Of a DNA stretch of 64,000 bases, positions 7,048 through 15,757 are shown piece after piece (positions within the stretch are counted from its first letter, which is position 1; every line of letters starts with the position of its first letter). Under the pieces are notes generated by a model that did no database searches, had not been told where the DNA came from, and saw only the letters and a program-made list of their open reading frames with translations. The stretch spans positions 50,972 through 114,971 of the forward strand of contig DDEQ01000020.1 in the NCBI GenBank assembly GCA_002336105.1. Reading direction: 5' to 3'. This DNA is from Chthonomonas sp. UBA1950 (GTDB lineage: Bacteria; Armatimonadota; Fimbriimonadia; Fimbriimonadales; Fimbriimonadaceae). A program made the translations under genes and the position numbers.

Positions 7048-9465
7048 ATGATACATACCCACGAATTCGAGGTTGGGGGCAAGTCCTTCTTTCTCGAAAC
7101 GGGCCGCGTGGCGAAGCAAGCCGGCGGTGCAGTTCTTCTTGGCATGGGCGAGACAGTTATCCTCGGCGTCGCAACCATGTCTGAAAATCCACGAGAGGGC
7201 ATCGATTTTCTGCCCCTCGTCTGCGATTACGAAGAGCGAAAATACTCTGTAGGAAAGATTCCTGGCGGATTTGTAAAGCGAGGAGGACGCCCTTCAGATA
7301 AGGCGATTCTTACTAGCCGACTGATGGATCGTCCGATCCGACCCCTATTCCCGAAAGGAACACGAAACGACATCCAGGTCATGGCGATGCCTTTCGCAGT
7401 AGATCAAGAGTTTCCGCCTGACGTTTTAGCTATTAACGCAGCCGGCGCAGCACTCGCTGTAAGCGACATTCCGTTCAACGGCCCTATTGCTGGCGTTCGC
7501 GTCGGAAGAGTGAATGGCGAGCTGATCCTGTTCCCAAGCGGCAGCGAAATCAAGGCAAGTGATCTTGACCTCGTGGTTGCTGGACACAAAGGAGCCATTT
7601 CGATGGTGGAAGCCGGAGCAACAGAGGTCGTCGAAGACGACATGGTTGTTGCTCTTAAATTTGCTCACGATGCCATTAAGGTCATTTGTTCCGAGTTCGA
7701 GAAGTTCGCAGAGGTCGCAGGCAAAGCCAAGCGAGAAATTCCTCTCTTCGTGATCGACGAAGAACTCAAGAAAGCGATTAAAAAGGAAGCGGGCAAAGAT
7801 ATTCAGAAGGCGCTCTTGCAGTCCGATAAGGCTGTTCGAGAGTCGGCTCTTGACGACCTAAAGAAAGAAGTCGTCGAGAGAATGAAGCCTAAGTTTGCTG
7901 ACGACCCTGCCAAGCTCAGCCAATTGTCTGAGGCTGTCGACGGCGTTGTTAAGGGAACCGTACGCGAGCTGATCTTGGAAAAGAACAAGCGACCAGATGG
8001 ACGAGGACTCGAAGATATTCGACCGTTGGAAGCGATCCCTGGTCTTCTTCCAAAGGTTCACGGATCTGGACTTTTCACTCGAGGTCAGACACAAGTTCTC
8101 ACGATTGCCACACTCGGACTTCCGGGCGATGCGCAAACGATGGACGGAATCGAAGAGGAAGAGCCGAAGCGCTATATGCACTTCTACAACTTCCCGCCGT
8201 ATTCGGTCGGTGAAGTAAGGCCCATGCGCGGCCCGGGCCGACGAGAAGTCGGACACGGCGCTCTTGCTGAGCGTGCTCTGCGCCCGATGATTCCGCTTGA
8301 CGATCCAGCATTCCCTTACACGCTTCTTCTGGTCAGCGAAGTATTGGAATCGAACGGTTCGACCTCGATGGCTTCAGTCTGCGGTTCCACTCTCGCACTG
8401 ATGGATGCCGGTATCAAGATCAAAGCTCCTGTAGCTGGAATTGCGATGGGCTTGATGTCGGACGGAAAGACCTTCAAGGTTCTAACAGACATCATCGGCA
8501 TGGAAGATTTCTGTGGCGATATGGACTTCAAGGTCGCCGGAACTCGCGACGGTATCACTGCTTTGCAGCTTGATACTAAGCTAGACGGTATTCCTGATGA
8601 GGTTCTGGCTCGTGCTCTTAGCCAAGCAAAGGATGCAAGATTCCGAATCCTCGACGTTATCGAGGAAGCAATTCCGGCTCCACGAGAGTCAGTTGGCGCT
8701 AGTGCTCCTCAGGTTCAGACAATCAAGATCAACCCTGAGAAGATCGGAGCTGTCATCGGACCGGGCGGATCGGTTATCAAGAAGATCACTGCCGAGACGG
8801 GTGCGAGCATAGACATCCAGCAAGATGGAACCGTCATGATTGGCGGAAACGGTCGAGAGCAGGTTCAATCCGCGATTGATCGCATTCAGTCGCTCGTTGG
8901 TGAAGTTGCAGTAGGTGCTGAGTTCAAAGGAACCGTCACTCGAATCATGGGCCGAGGCGCAATGGTTGAGTACATTCCTGGACGCGAAGGCATGGTTCCG
9001 AAGGAGCAACTCACAACAATCTCGTTCGGTCGAATTGAGGAAGTAGTCAACGTTGGCGACGAAGTCAATGTCAAGGTCTTCGAGGTCGATGGAATGGGAC
9101 GAGTGAACTTCACTTGCCTTGGTGTTGCGCAGACTTTGGCGACCATGGCCGACAATGCAGGAGCGACTCCTCCACCACCACAGCCAGGTGGCGGTGATCG
9201 CGGCGGCAGAGATCGCGGCGGACGCGGAGATCGAGATCGTGGCGGTCGTGGTGACCGAGGCGACCGAGATCGTGGCGGTAAAGATCGCGGCGGACGAGAT
9301 CGAGACCATCGAAATGGTGGCGGTGATCGCGGCCCAAAAGCTGAAAAGGAAGTCGTTGAAGCAACGGAGTCGGTAACGCCTCCGAGCGTTCCAGACGCCT
9401 TCCCTAAGCGAGATCGCGACGAAGATGATGACAGCGTAAACGCTCGATTCCGACCTCGCCGATAA
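7048..9465 (+). CDS. pnp: Polyribonucleotide nucleotidyltransferase (PNPase)
   Basis: Trimeric 3'-5' phosphorolytic exoribonuclease of RNA turnover, 805 residues against about 700 usually. Two RNase PH domains are clear: GGAVLLGMGETVILGVATMS with GRPSDKAILTSRLMDRPIRPLFP, and then KRPDGRGLEDIRPL...GSGLFTRGQTQ, with DFCGDMDFKVAGT and DGIPDEVLARAL near the active site. A KH domain follows at about residue 556 (INPEKIGAVIGPGGSVIKKI) and an S1 domain at about 623 (GAEFKGTVTRIMGRGAMVEY). The extra length is an Arg/Gly/Asp-rich low-complexity tail at about 714-762 and an acidic end. It stands alone between two terminator-bounded units. Confidence 0.98.
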   Translation: MIHTHEFEVGGKSFFLETGRVAKQAGGAVLLGMGETVILGVATMSENPREGIDFLPLVCDYEERKYSVGKIPGGFVKRGGRPSDKAILTSRLMDRPIRPLFPKGTRNDIQVMAMPFAVDQEFPPDVLAINAAGAALAVSDIPFNGPIAGVRVGRVNGELILFPSGSEIKASDLDLVVAGHKGAISMVEAGATEVVEDDMVVALKFAHDAIKVICSEFEKFAEVAGKAKREIPLFVIDEELKKAIKKEAGKDIQKALLQSDKAVRESALDDLKKEVVERMKPKFADDPAKLSQLSEAVDGVVKGTVRELILEKNKRPDGRGLEDIRPLEAIPGLLPKVHGSGLFTRGQTQVLTIATLGLPGDAQTMDGIEEEEPKRYMHFYNFPPYSVGEVRPMRGPGRREVGHGALAERALRPMIPLDDPAFPYTLLLVSEVLESNGSTSMASVCGSTLALMDAGIKIKAPVAGIAMGLMSDGKTFKVLTDIIGMEDFCGDMDFKVAGTRDGITALQLDTKLDGIPDEVLARALSQAKDARFRILDVIEEAIPAPRESVGASAPQVQTIKINPEKIGAVIGPGGSVIKKITAETGASIDIQQDGTVMIGGNGREQVQSAIDRIQSLVGEVAVGAEFKGTVTRIMGRGAMVEYIPGREGMVPKEQLTTISFGRIEEVVNVGDEVNVKVFEVDGMGRVNFTCLGVAQTLATMADNAGATPPPPQPGGGDRGGRDRGGRGDRDRGGRGDRGDRDRGGKDRGGRDRDHRNGGGDRGPKAEKEVVEATESVTPPSVPDAFPKRDRDEDDDSVNARFRPRR

Positions 9466-9471
9466 TGTCGG

Positions 9472-9511
9472 AAATGGGGCTGTCTCTAACGAGGCAGCCC
9501 CATTTTGTTTT
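9472..9511 (+). terminator. Intrinsic terminator of pnp
   Basis: AAATGGGGCTG (9472-9482) pairs with CAGCCCCATTT (9495-9505), followed by a T-rich stretch. Confidence 0.88.
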
Positions 9512-9521
9512 CTTGAGTCAG

Positions 9522-9539
9522 AACGGGGAATTCCCCGTT
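9522..9539. repeat. 18-bp perfect palindrome between pnp and a small secreted protein gene
   Basis: AACGGGGAATTCCCCGTT is its own reverse complement. It lies 16 nt beyond the pnp terminator stem and about 190 nt beyond the stop of the converging small gene. It could be an extra terminator element or a protein site. The rest of the 9540-9731 gap shows nothing recognisable. Confidence 0.5.
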
Positions 9540-9731
9540 ATAACTAGATTAAGTACTGTAAGGTAATCGCAAAAGCTCAGCTATTCAGTGTGAATCTAGA
9601 GTTTTAGCTGTATCTCAGCTCTCCTCTCGGCATTTCTGGACATCGTCTCCCGGCATCGGAGTTATTCATTTCCTAACCGTATCCAGTCCTGATCTCTCTT
9701 GTTTCGGGAAGATTGCGGAACTGAGTGCTGG

Positions 9732-9995
9732 CTATTGAAGGTCGATGAATCGCGGGCGCTCCTCGGCGAAGGTGCTTGTTTTGATCTGATAGACTCGGTT
9801 GCCCTTCAGGACGTACAGATACTGCCCTGAGGTCGTCATCGCTGAACCGCTTCCGTTGGCAGAAATCTTAGGGTCTTGTAGCGGATGGGGATCAAACGGT
9901 GGGTTGTTTGGGTCTTGGGCACCAGCAGATCGCCATAACACGACCAACGCCGAGATGACGAGGGTGGCAACTAAAACAGACTTACCATTTTTCAT
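9732..9995 (-). CDS. Small exported protein of unknown function
   Basis: 87 residues: a hydrophobic N-terminal signal or anchor (GKSVLVATLVISALVVLW, cleavage plausible after AGA), a proline-rich linker (DPNNPPFDPHPLQDP), and a short beta-strand-like end (SGQYLYVLKGNRVYQIKTST). The end resembles one blade of a propeller-like repeat. Such short proteins recur in related genomes, but no function is known. No good ribosome binding site is seen before ATG 9995. It is convergent with pnp and divergent from pyk. Confidence 0.6.
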   Translation of the reverse strand: MKNGKSVLVATLVISALVVLWRSAGAQDPNNPPFDPHPLQDPKISANGSGSAMTTSGQYLYVLKGNRVYQIKTSTFAEERPRFIDLQ

Positions 9996-10122
9996 GTTTC
10001 ATTATGCGGTGGAAGTCATTGTTAGCCGACACTTTGAATGCTGTCAAAAGTGCTGATACTCGCGCAGGTCGCCGCAAGAAGTGTTTCTCGGTGAATTTGC
10101 CAGCTAAACTCAATTACTTCTT

Positions 10123-11523
10123 ATGAGACGCACAAAAATCGTCTGTACACTTGGGCCGGCCGTCGACACCAAGGAAAAGGTCAAGCTGCTTATTGAAGCG
10201 GGCATGAACGTGGCCCGAATCAACTGTAGCCATGGCAACTGGGAACAAAGGAAGCAGTGGATCGAATGGATCCGAGAACTGAGTCCAGATATTGCCCCGA
10301 TTGCCATTCTTTGCGACCTACAAGGACCGAAATTTAGGATTGGCGATCTTCCAAATGGAGCGCTCGATATTCTGCCTGGCGAGAAGATCACCATCGGAAA
10401 TGGGGGTGTGATTCCGATCACCCAACCTGAAATATTGAAGGTGATGGCACCTGGAGGCAGATTACTCCTCGGCGATGGTGAGATCGAGTTCAAGATTCTT
10501 TCTGGCAATGGCACTGTCTTTGAGGCAGAGGTTATTACGGGTGGAACTCTCAAAAGTAAGAAGGGCGTGACGCTGGTGAATCAAGTTTTCGAAACACCGG
10601 CGCTCACCGAGAAAGATGTCGAGGATGCCATCCAAGCCGTTTCGAATGGAACGGATTTCATCGCGCTTTCTTATGTAAAGAACTCGGCGGATGTTCGGGA
10701 GCTACGCAGAGTGGTGGATCGACTCGATCCGGCTGTTCGAATCTGTGCGAAGATTGAGACTCGCGAAGCGATTGATGAACTAGAGCACATCCTTAAGGTT
10801 GTTGATTTGGTCATGGTTGCTCGTGGTGACTTGGGACTTCAGATGGACATCGAGGATGTTCCCCTGATGCAGAAACGAATCATCAACGCCTGTACGCTCA
10901 GCGGTAAGCCTGTGATCACAGCGACTCAGATGTTGGAGAGCATGATGACAAATCCTCGTCCAACGAGGGCCGAGGCAAGCGACGTAGCAAACGCCATTCT
11001 TGATGGAACGGATGCGGTCATGCTCAGCGGCGAAACTGCAGCAGGGGCTTATCCCATCGAGTGCGTCAAGACGATGGCTCGCATCGCTGTCACCACTGAG
11101 CCACATCTAGACCGATCAAAGATGGATCGCTGGTTCTGGGAGCATGCCAGAACGAACGTGAGCCATACCGATGCGATTGCTCATGCCGCCGATAGGCTCT
11201 CGTCATTGCTCGGTTGTAAAGCAATCGTGACGACAACAACAAGTGGGCAAACCCCTCGGCTGGTGAGTAAGTTCAGACCTGTAGCGCCCATTCTGACTGC
11301 TACCTGGAACAAAAAGACTCACCGACAACTTGCTGTCGTTTGGGGTGTACAAGCCGTTCACATCGAATTGCCAGAAACGACTGATGAGACAATCAACTGC
11401 GCTATTGACGCTTTCATGCGAAAGAAGCAGTTGAATCCAGGTGATCAGGTGGTGGTTACGGCTGGTGCCCCCGCTGGCGCAGAAGGGAACACCAACCTCA
11501 TCATGACCCTGGTGGTGAAGTAG
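10123..11523 (+). CDS. pyk: Pyruvate kinase
   Basis: Transfers phosphate from phosphoenolpyruvate to ADP, the last ATP-forming step of glycolysis. 466 residues, normal for a form without the C-terminal phosphotransferase-like extension. Motifs seen: RRTKIVCTLGPAVDT, MNVARINCSHG, ILCDLQGPKFRIG, the active-site strand AKIETREAIDEL, VMVARGDLGLQM, KPVITATQMLESM and DGTDAVMLSGETAAG. The allosteric C-terminal domain ends NTNLIMTLVV. It is a single-gene unit converging on the M28 peptidase gene. Confidence 0.97.
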   Translation: MRRTKIVCTLGPAVDTKEKVKLLIEAGMNVARINCSHGNWEQRKQWIEWIRELSPDIAPIAILCDLQGPKFRIGDLPNGALDILPGEKITIGNGGVIPITQPEILKVMAPGGRLLLGDGEIEFKILSGNGTVFEAEVITGGTLKSKKGVTLVNQVFETPALTEKDVEDAIQAVSNGTDFIALSYVKNSADVRELRRVVDRLDPAVRICAKIETREAIDELEHILKVVDLVMVARGDLGLQMDIEDVPLMQKRIINACTLSGKPVITATQMLESMMTNPRPTRAEASDVANAILDGTDAVMLSGETAAGAYPIECVKTMARIAVTTEPHLDRSKMDRWFWEHARTNVSHTDAIAHAADRLSSLLGCKAIVTTTTSGQTPRLVSKFRPVAPILTATWNKKTHRQLAVVWGVQAVHIELPETTDETINCAIDAFMRKKQLNPGDQVVVTAGAPAGAEGNTNLIMTLVVK

Positions 11524-11526
11524 GTC

Positions 11527-13014
11527 TTACTTTCCTGACTGGACGTCGCGCTTGATCGGCTCCTCCCGATCGGCAATCTCAAACGCGGTTAAGTAATAGA
11601 GCTTGGCCGCGTTTGTGAGTTTCAAAAAGTTAATCTTGTCGACGGTGTCACTTGGCTGGTGATAGTCAGGAGTGAAGCCGTCAAACAAGAAGGCAATCGG
11701 AATACCTTTGGATGCAAAGTTGTAATGATCACTTCGGGTGTAAACGTCCTCTGCGTCATATTTGAACTTGAATCCGACATAACGATTGACCTGATTGATG
11801 ATTTGATCTAGCTCGGTCGAAATACGCTTACTTCCAACGAGTCGGATTGTATCCTTGTTCTCTGCTTCAACATCGACACGGTTTCGGTCTCCGTTTTGTA
11901 CGCCGTAGCTGTCGCGGCCAACCATGTCCATCTGGAGTTCGGCAACCCATTGGTCAAGCGGAACCGGAGGATTGTTTGCAAGGTGAGCAGAACCAAGTAA
12001 GCCCATTTCTTCACCGTAGAAGGTCATGAAGATAATGCTGCGACGCGGCTTGACTTTGTTTGCCTTGAATGCTTTGACAATCTCAAGAACTGCGGTCGAT
12101 CCGCTCCCGTCGTCGTCTGCGCCGTAGTAGATGACGTCTCCAGTTTTGCCAAGGTGGTCGAGATGCCCGCCGATCCCGATGATTTCGTTCTTGAGCTTGG
12201 GATCGCTACCTTCAAGCATTCCAACGACGTTAGGGACAGGCACTTCCTCGCTCACGCCTTTGGCAACGAGATTCAGCGAGAATTTAGTCTCAGTGATAAC
12301 CGGAATGGAGGACTTTTCTGCATCTAGTGCCGTCTTCAAGCTACGGCTGTAAGACGCTGCGACCGCTCGTGAAATGGAACCTGTTACGGCGCCGAAGACG
12401 GGCCCTGTTGAGGTCTTTCTTTGTGCAACACGAGTCGAAGAAGTTGGCTTCTCGTCGGTCAGAGTGAAAATCGCAGTTGCATCTGAGGTGAAAAGCTGAC
12501 TACGGAGTGAGTTTTTCTCCTTTGGAGGATCAAGGATGACAATCTTTCCCTTGACCGCAGCGAGTGCTTCGTCAGAAAGAGTTGCTTTAGGATCTGAAGT
12601 TCGGATTAAGACAACTTCTCCCTTTAGGTCAACATCTCCGATAGATTGAAGCGCAAAACCGTCAGTCGAAAGACTCTTGCCTTCATCGTCGGTCAGGCTC
12701 TTGATCTCGACCGCATTGCGATAAAACGGAACGTTCTGGAAGTAGGTTCCGTTGTCGCCGAGAGGTTTCAACCCTGCAGATTTGAACTGCTTGGCGACAA
12801 AGTCTGCCGCCTTCTGGAAACCTGGCTGACCAGTCCCGCGACCCTCGCATTCAGGACCAGCCAAGAAGCTAAGGATCTTCTTCGCATCGCTAATTGTGAT
12901 TGCATCATATCCTTTGCGGACTTTTGCATCCGGTGAGTCCGCACCGGGAAACTGCGCTGATACAAATACAGAAAGGCCGAAGCCAAGAAGAACACTAGCG
13001 GGCTTACGAAGCAT
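11527..13014 (-). CDS. Secreted M28-family zinc metallopeptidase
   Basis: A 495-residue exported aminopeptidase-like enzyme. ATG 13014 begins a good signal peptide (MLRKPASVLLGFGLSVFVSA), and the upstream TTG 13041 would only add a charged extension. A protease-associated-like insert (residues about 110-240) precedes the catalytic core. The zinc ligands and catalytic acid are visible in order: GGHLDHLG, GADDDGSGSTAVLE, TFYGEEMGLLGS, QMDMVGRD and PDYHQPSDT. It probably releases N-terminal amino acids from peptides in the periplasm or outside the cell. It is convergent with pyk with a 3-nt gap and no recognisable terminator. Confidence 0.93.
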   Translation of the reverse strand: MLRKPASVLLGFGLSVFVSAQFPGADSPDAKVRKGYDAITISDAKKILSFLAGPECEGRGTGQPGFQKAADFVAKQFKSAGLKPLGDNGTYFQNVPFYRNAVEIKSLTDDEGKSLSTDGFALQSIGDVDLKGEVVLIRTSDPKATLSDEALAAVKGKIVILDPPKEKNSLRSQLFTSDATAIFTLTDEKPTSSTRVAQRKTSTGPVFGAVTGSISRAVAASYSRSLKTALDAEKSSIPVITETKFSLNLVAKGVSEEVPVPNVVGMLEGSDPKLKNEIIGIGGHLDHLGKTGDVIYYGADDDGSGSTAVLEIVKAFKANKVKPRRSIIFMTFYGEEMGLLGSAHLANNPPVPLDQWVAELQMDMVGRDSYGVQNGDRNRVDVEAENKDTIRLVGSKRISTELDQIINQVNRYVGFKFKYDAEDVYTRSDHYNFASKGIPIAFLFDGFTPDYHQPSDTVDKINFLKLTNAAKLYYLTAFEIADREEPIKRDVQSGK

Positions 13015-13147
13015 GGTGTAGTTTACGCGTACTTTTAACAAATCGCTGGAGGTTCTAGGTGATTGTGTCGAGAACGTCTGCCCAAAAGTTGCAAAACCAA
13101 ATGGGAGGCTTCATTCGTCCTTTTCATCAAATAAGTGTTGTCGCAAC

Positions 13148-14140
13148 ATGAAAGATGAAGCTCTGCTGAAAAAGGTCAACAAGGACAGCCGAACGCGAAA
13201 GAAAAAGGGGAAAACTTGGGTGAGCTTTCTCTCAATTTTTTGGCTGTTCGTTTCTTCCGGGCTCTTTCTCTTTCGGACTGATGAAACGTACTTCCTGTTT
13301 GTCTGGCCGGCTTCGATCTACTTCTGCTCAGGCATTGGGTTGAGTCTCTTTGCCAAGGGGAGATGGATACTCTTGTTGCTTTGGCTGTTGTTCGCGGCTT
13401 CTTTTGTTGACGAAGCAAAGAGCTTTCCGAGGATGGCGCTACATGCCGATCGGGGAAGATTACGCGTGGTGACCCTCAATTGTGCGGGAGGGACCGGTGC
13501 TGCAGCCGAGGAGATTTTGCCGTTGAAGCCCGATGTCGTACTTCTACAAGAGTCGCCCTCAGAAGCTGAGGTTAAAGCATTTGCCCAAAGAATCTTTGGC
13601 GATAAAGGGTCTGCCATCGTCGGAGCCGACGCATCCATCGTGGTTCCTGGAAAGCTGACTGTTCACGGTTTGCCCACGGGAACAAGCGACTTTGTTTGTG
13701 GTGAATGGGAGTCGGGATTTGGCAAACTTGAGGTTGTTAGCTTGCGACTAACGCCACCTGTCATGCGAATCGACTTGTTCAAATCCGAGGCGAGACAGGA
13801 ATTCTCAAAGAACAGGCGAACCCGTCGTGACGAGGTGAACGAACTCGCAGCGAACTTAAGCAAAATGGGTGTCCAGCCAGACATCCTTGGCGGTGATTTC
13901 AACACACCCCCGGACCCGAATGTTCAGTTCGCAGTGGTAGATGGATTGATGGATTCCTTTGCAGAGGCTGGTCGGGGTTATGGCGCAACTTGCGTCAATC
14001 CTTATCCCTGTGTCGTACGCATCGATCAGATATGGCATAGCTCAAAACTGAAATGCGTGAACTCTTGGGTCGTCAAGACGGAGCACAGCGACCATAGGAT
14101 GTTGGTCGCTGATTATGGTTTGAACCAGGCTGTTAGGTAA
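13148..14140 (+). CDS. Membrane-anchored endonuclease/exonuclease/phosphatase-family protein
   Basis: 330 residues. A basic N-terminus is followed by about three hydrophobic segments (VSFLSIFWLFVSSGLFLF, FLFVWPASIYFCSGIGLSLF, ILLLLWLLFAASFV). The EEP catalytic domain follows from about residue 100: RLRVVTLNCAG, PDVVLLQES, DILGGDFNTPPD and the closing TEHSDHRMLVADYG. These match the N, E, GDxN and SDH motifs of the DNase I/phosphatase superfamily. The topology resembles other membrane-tethered EEP proteins. Substrate (nucleic acid, lipid or phosphoester) cannot be told. Confidence 0.88.
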   Translation: MKDEALLKKVNKDSRTRKKKGKTWVSFLSIFWLFVSSGLFLFRTDETYFLFVWPASIYFCSGIGLSLFAKGRWILLLLWLLFAASFVDEAKSFPRMALHADRGRLRVVTLNCAGGTGAAAEEILPLKPDVVLLQESPSEAEVKAFAQRIFGDKGSAIVGADASIVVPGKLTVHGLPTGTSDFVCGEWESGFGKLEVVSLRLTPPVMRIDLFKSEARQEFSKNRRTRRDEVNELAANLSKMGVQPDILGGDFNTPPDPNVQFAVVDGLMDSFAEAGRGYGATCVNPYPCVVRIDQIWHSSKLKCVNSWVVKTEHSDHRMLVADYGLNQAVR

Positions 14141-14234
14141 GCAAGTTGCGGCTCGGAGGGCAAACCTGGCAACGGGGGACGGCAACGAATAGGCTCGTGA
14201 TGCCATAATTCATTGAAAAGCAATAGGAGAATCA

Positions 14235-15713
14235 ATGCCAGCTTTTCGCGAAGGTCTAAGCTTCGACGACGTATTACTCGTTCCCAAACACACTGCCGTC
14301 CTCCCCAGCGAAGTGGACATTTCGACGGTTTTCCTACCTGGAATCACTTTACGAACTCCCGTAGTATCGGCACCAATGGATACGGTGACGGATGCCCGAC
14401 TCGCCATTGCCATGGCTCGCGAAGGCGGCGTTGGCGTAATTCATCGAAATATGACCATTGATGAGCAAACGGTCCATGTAGACCGGGTGAAGCGCTCAGA
14501 AAGTGGAGTCATCACAAAGCCTTTCAAACTTGAAGCCCAGCGATCAATTCAAGACGCCGTCAATTTGATGGAAAAGTATCACATCAGTGGCGTTCCAATT
14601 GTCGATGAGCATGGAGTCCTTGTGGGCATCTTAACGAACCGAGATATTCGGTTTGAGTCTGATTACACCAAGCCGATTAGCTCTCGAATGACGAGTAAGA
14701 ATCTCGTGACAGCGGCTGTCGGTACGACACTTAGTCAAGCCCAAGACATTCTTGCAGAGCACAGAATCGAGAAACTCCCAATTGTCGGCGATTCGGGCGA
14801 ACTGAAAGGTTTGATCACGATCAAAGACATCCTAAAGGTTCAAAGACATCCGAACGCAACTAAAGACTTGAAAGGAAGGTTGGTAGTCGGGGCTGCGATT
14901 GGCGCACTGCGCGAGCCGTACGAACGAGCAAAAGCGCTTATGGACGCTGGCGTTGACTTCATCGTCATCGATGCGGCTCATGGTCATAGCGCTGGAGTCA
15001 TGAACTGCCTGAAGATGCTGAAAGAGCGACTACCTGATCTGAAAGTGGTCGCGGGTAGTGTAGCCACCAAAGCAGGTGTCAGGGCACTTGTTGAACTTGG
15101 AGCCGACTCGCTTCGTGTTGGAATCGGGGCAGGATCTATCTGTACAACTCGCGTTGTGGCAGGAATTGGCGTTCCGCAGTTCACGGCTGTATCCGATTGT
15201 GCGGAGGCGGCAGCTGAACTCGGAGTTCCGACTATCGCCGACGGCGGAATACGATCTTCGGGTGACGTTGTCAAATGTCTCGCGTCTGGTGCTTCTTGCG
15301 TGATGATGGGGAACATGTTTGCAGGTTGCGAGGAAAGCCCGGGTGAAACCGAGATATTCCGAAATCGAGCCTACAAGGTCTATCGAGGCATGGGATCTGT
15401 AGGTGCGATGCGCCAAGGCTCATCTGACCGGTACATGCAGGTGAAGGAGAAAGGGGGCGTCATCGTTCCCGAAGGTGTTGAGGGTCGAGTCCCTTACAAG
15501 GGACCTCTTGCCGACACCATGAACCAACTCGTTGGGGGTTTGCGCTCGGGCATGGGCTACGTAGGCGCTAACTCGCTGCCTGACCTTCAGGAGAAGGCTG
15601 AGTTTGTAAAAATCACCAACGCAGGACTTCGCGAGAGCCATCCTCACGATGTTCAGATCACGAAGGAGCCACCAAACTATTCCTCACCTTGGGGATCGTC
15701 GGAAGGCGAGTAA
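14235..15713 (+). CDS. guaB: Inosine-5'-monophosphate dehydrogenase
   Basis: Oxidises IMP to XMP with NAD, the committed step of GMP synthesis. 492 residues. N-terminal LSFDDVLLVPKHTAVLPSEV, then two CBS domains inserted at about residues 95-215 (ISGVPIVDEHGVLVGILTNRDI, IEKLPIVGDSGELKGLITIKDI). The barrel follows with DFIVIDAAHGHS, the catalytic cysteine near residue 302 in GIGAGSICTTR, the flap RGMGSVGAM and the active-site VEGRVPYKG. ATAGGAG precedes the start. An intrinsic terminator follows. Confidence 0.98.
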   Translation: MPAFREGLSFDDVLLVPKHTAVLPSEVDISTVFLPGITLRTPVVSAPMDTVTDARLAIAMAREGGVGVIHRNMTIDEQTVHVDRVKRSESGVITKPFKLEAQRSIQDAVNLMEKYHISGVPIVDEHGVLVGILTNRDIRFESDYTKPISSRMTSKNLVTAAVGTTLSQAQDILAEHRIEKLPIVGDSGELKGLITIKDILKVQRHPNATKDLKGRLVVGAAIGALREPYERAKALMDAGVDFIVIDAAHGHSAGVMNCLKMLKERLPDLKVVAGSVATKAGVRALVELGADSLRVGIGAGSICTTRVVAGIGVPQFTAVSDCAEAAAELGVPTIADGGIRSSGDVVKCLASGASCVMMGNMFAGCEESPGETEIFRNRAYKVYRGMGSVGAMRQGSSDRYMQVKEKGGVIVPEGVEGRVPYKGPLADTMNQLVGGLRSGMGYVGANSLPDLQEKAEFVKITNAGLRESHPHDVQITKEPPNYSSPWGSSEGE

Positions 15714-15720
15714 CTCTTTA

Positions 15721-15757
15721 AGCCCTTTCCTTTTTTGTTCAAGGAAAGGGCTTTTTC
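15721..15757 (+). terminator. Intrinsic terminator of guaB
   Basis: AGCCCTTTCCTT (15721-15732) and AAGGAAAGGGCT (15741-15752) form a 12-bp stem followed by TTTT. It abuts the convergent GH5 gene. Confidence 0.9.

Noticed and set aside
9187..9333. GGCGG-type repeats as a tandem repeat or CRISPR-like array
   Set aside because: They are in frame, imperfect and encode the RG-rich PNPase tail; there are no spacers.
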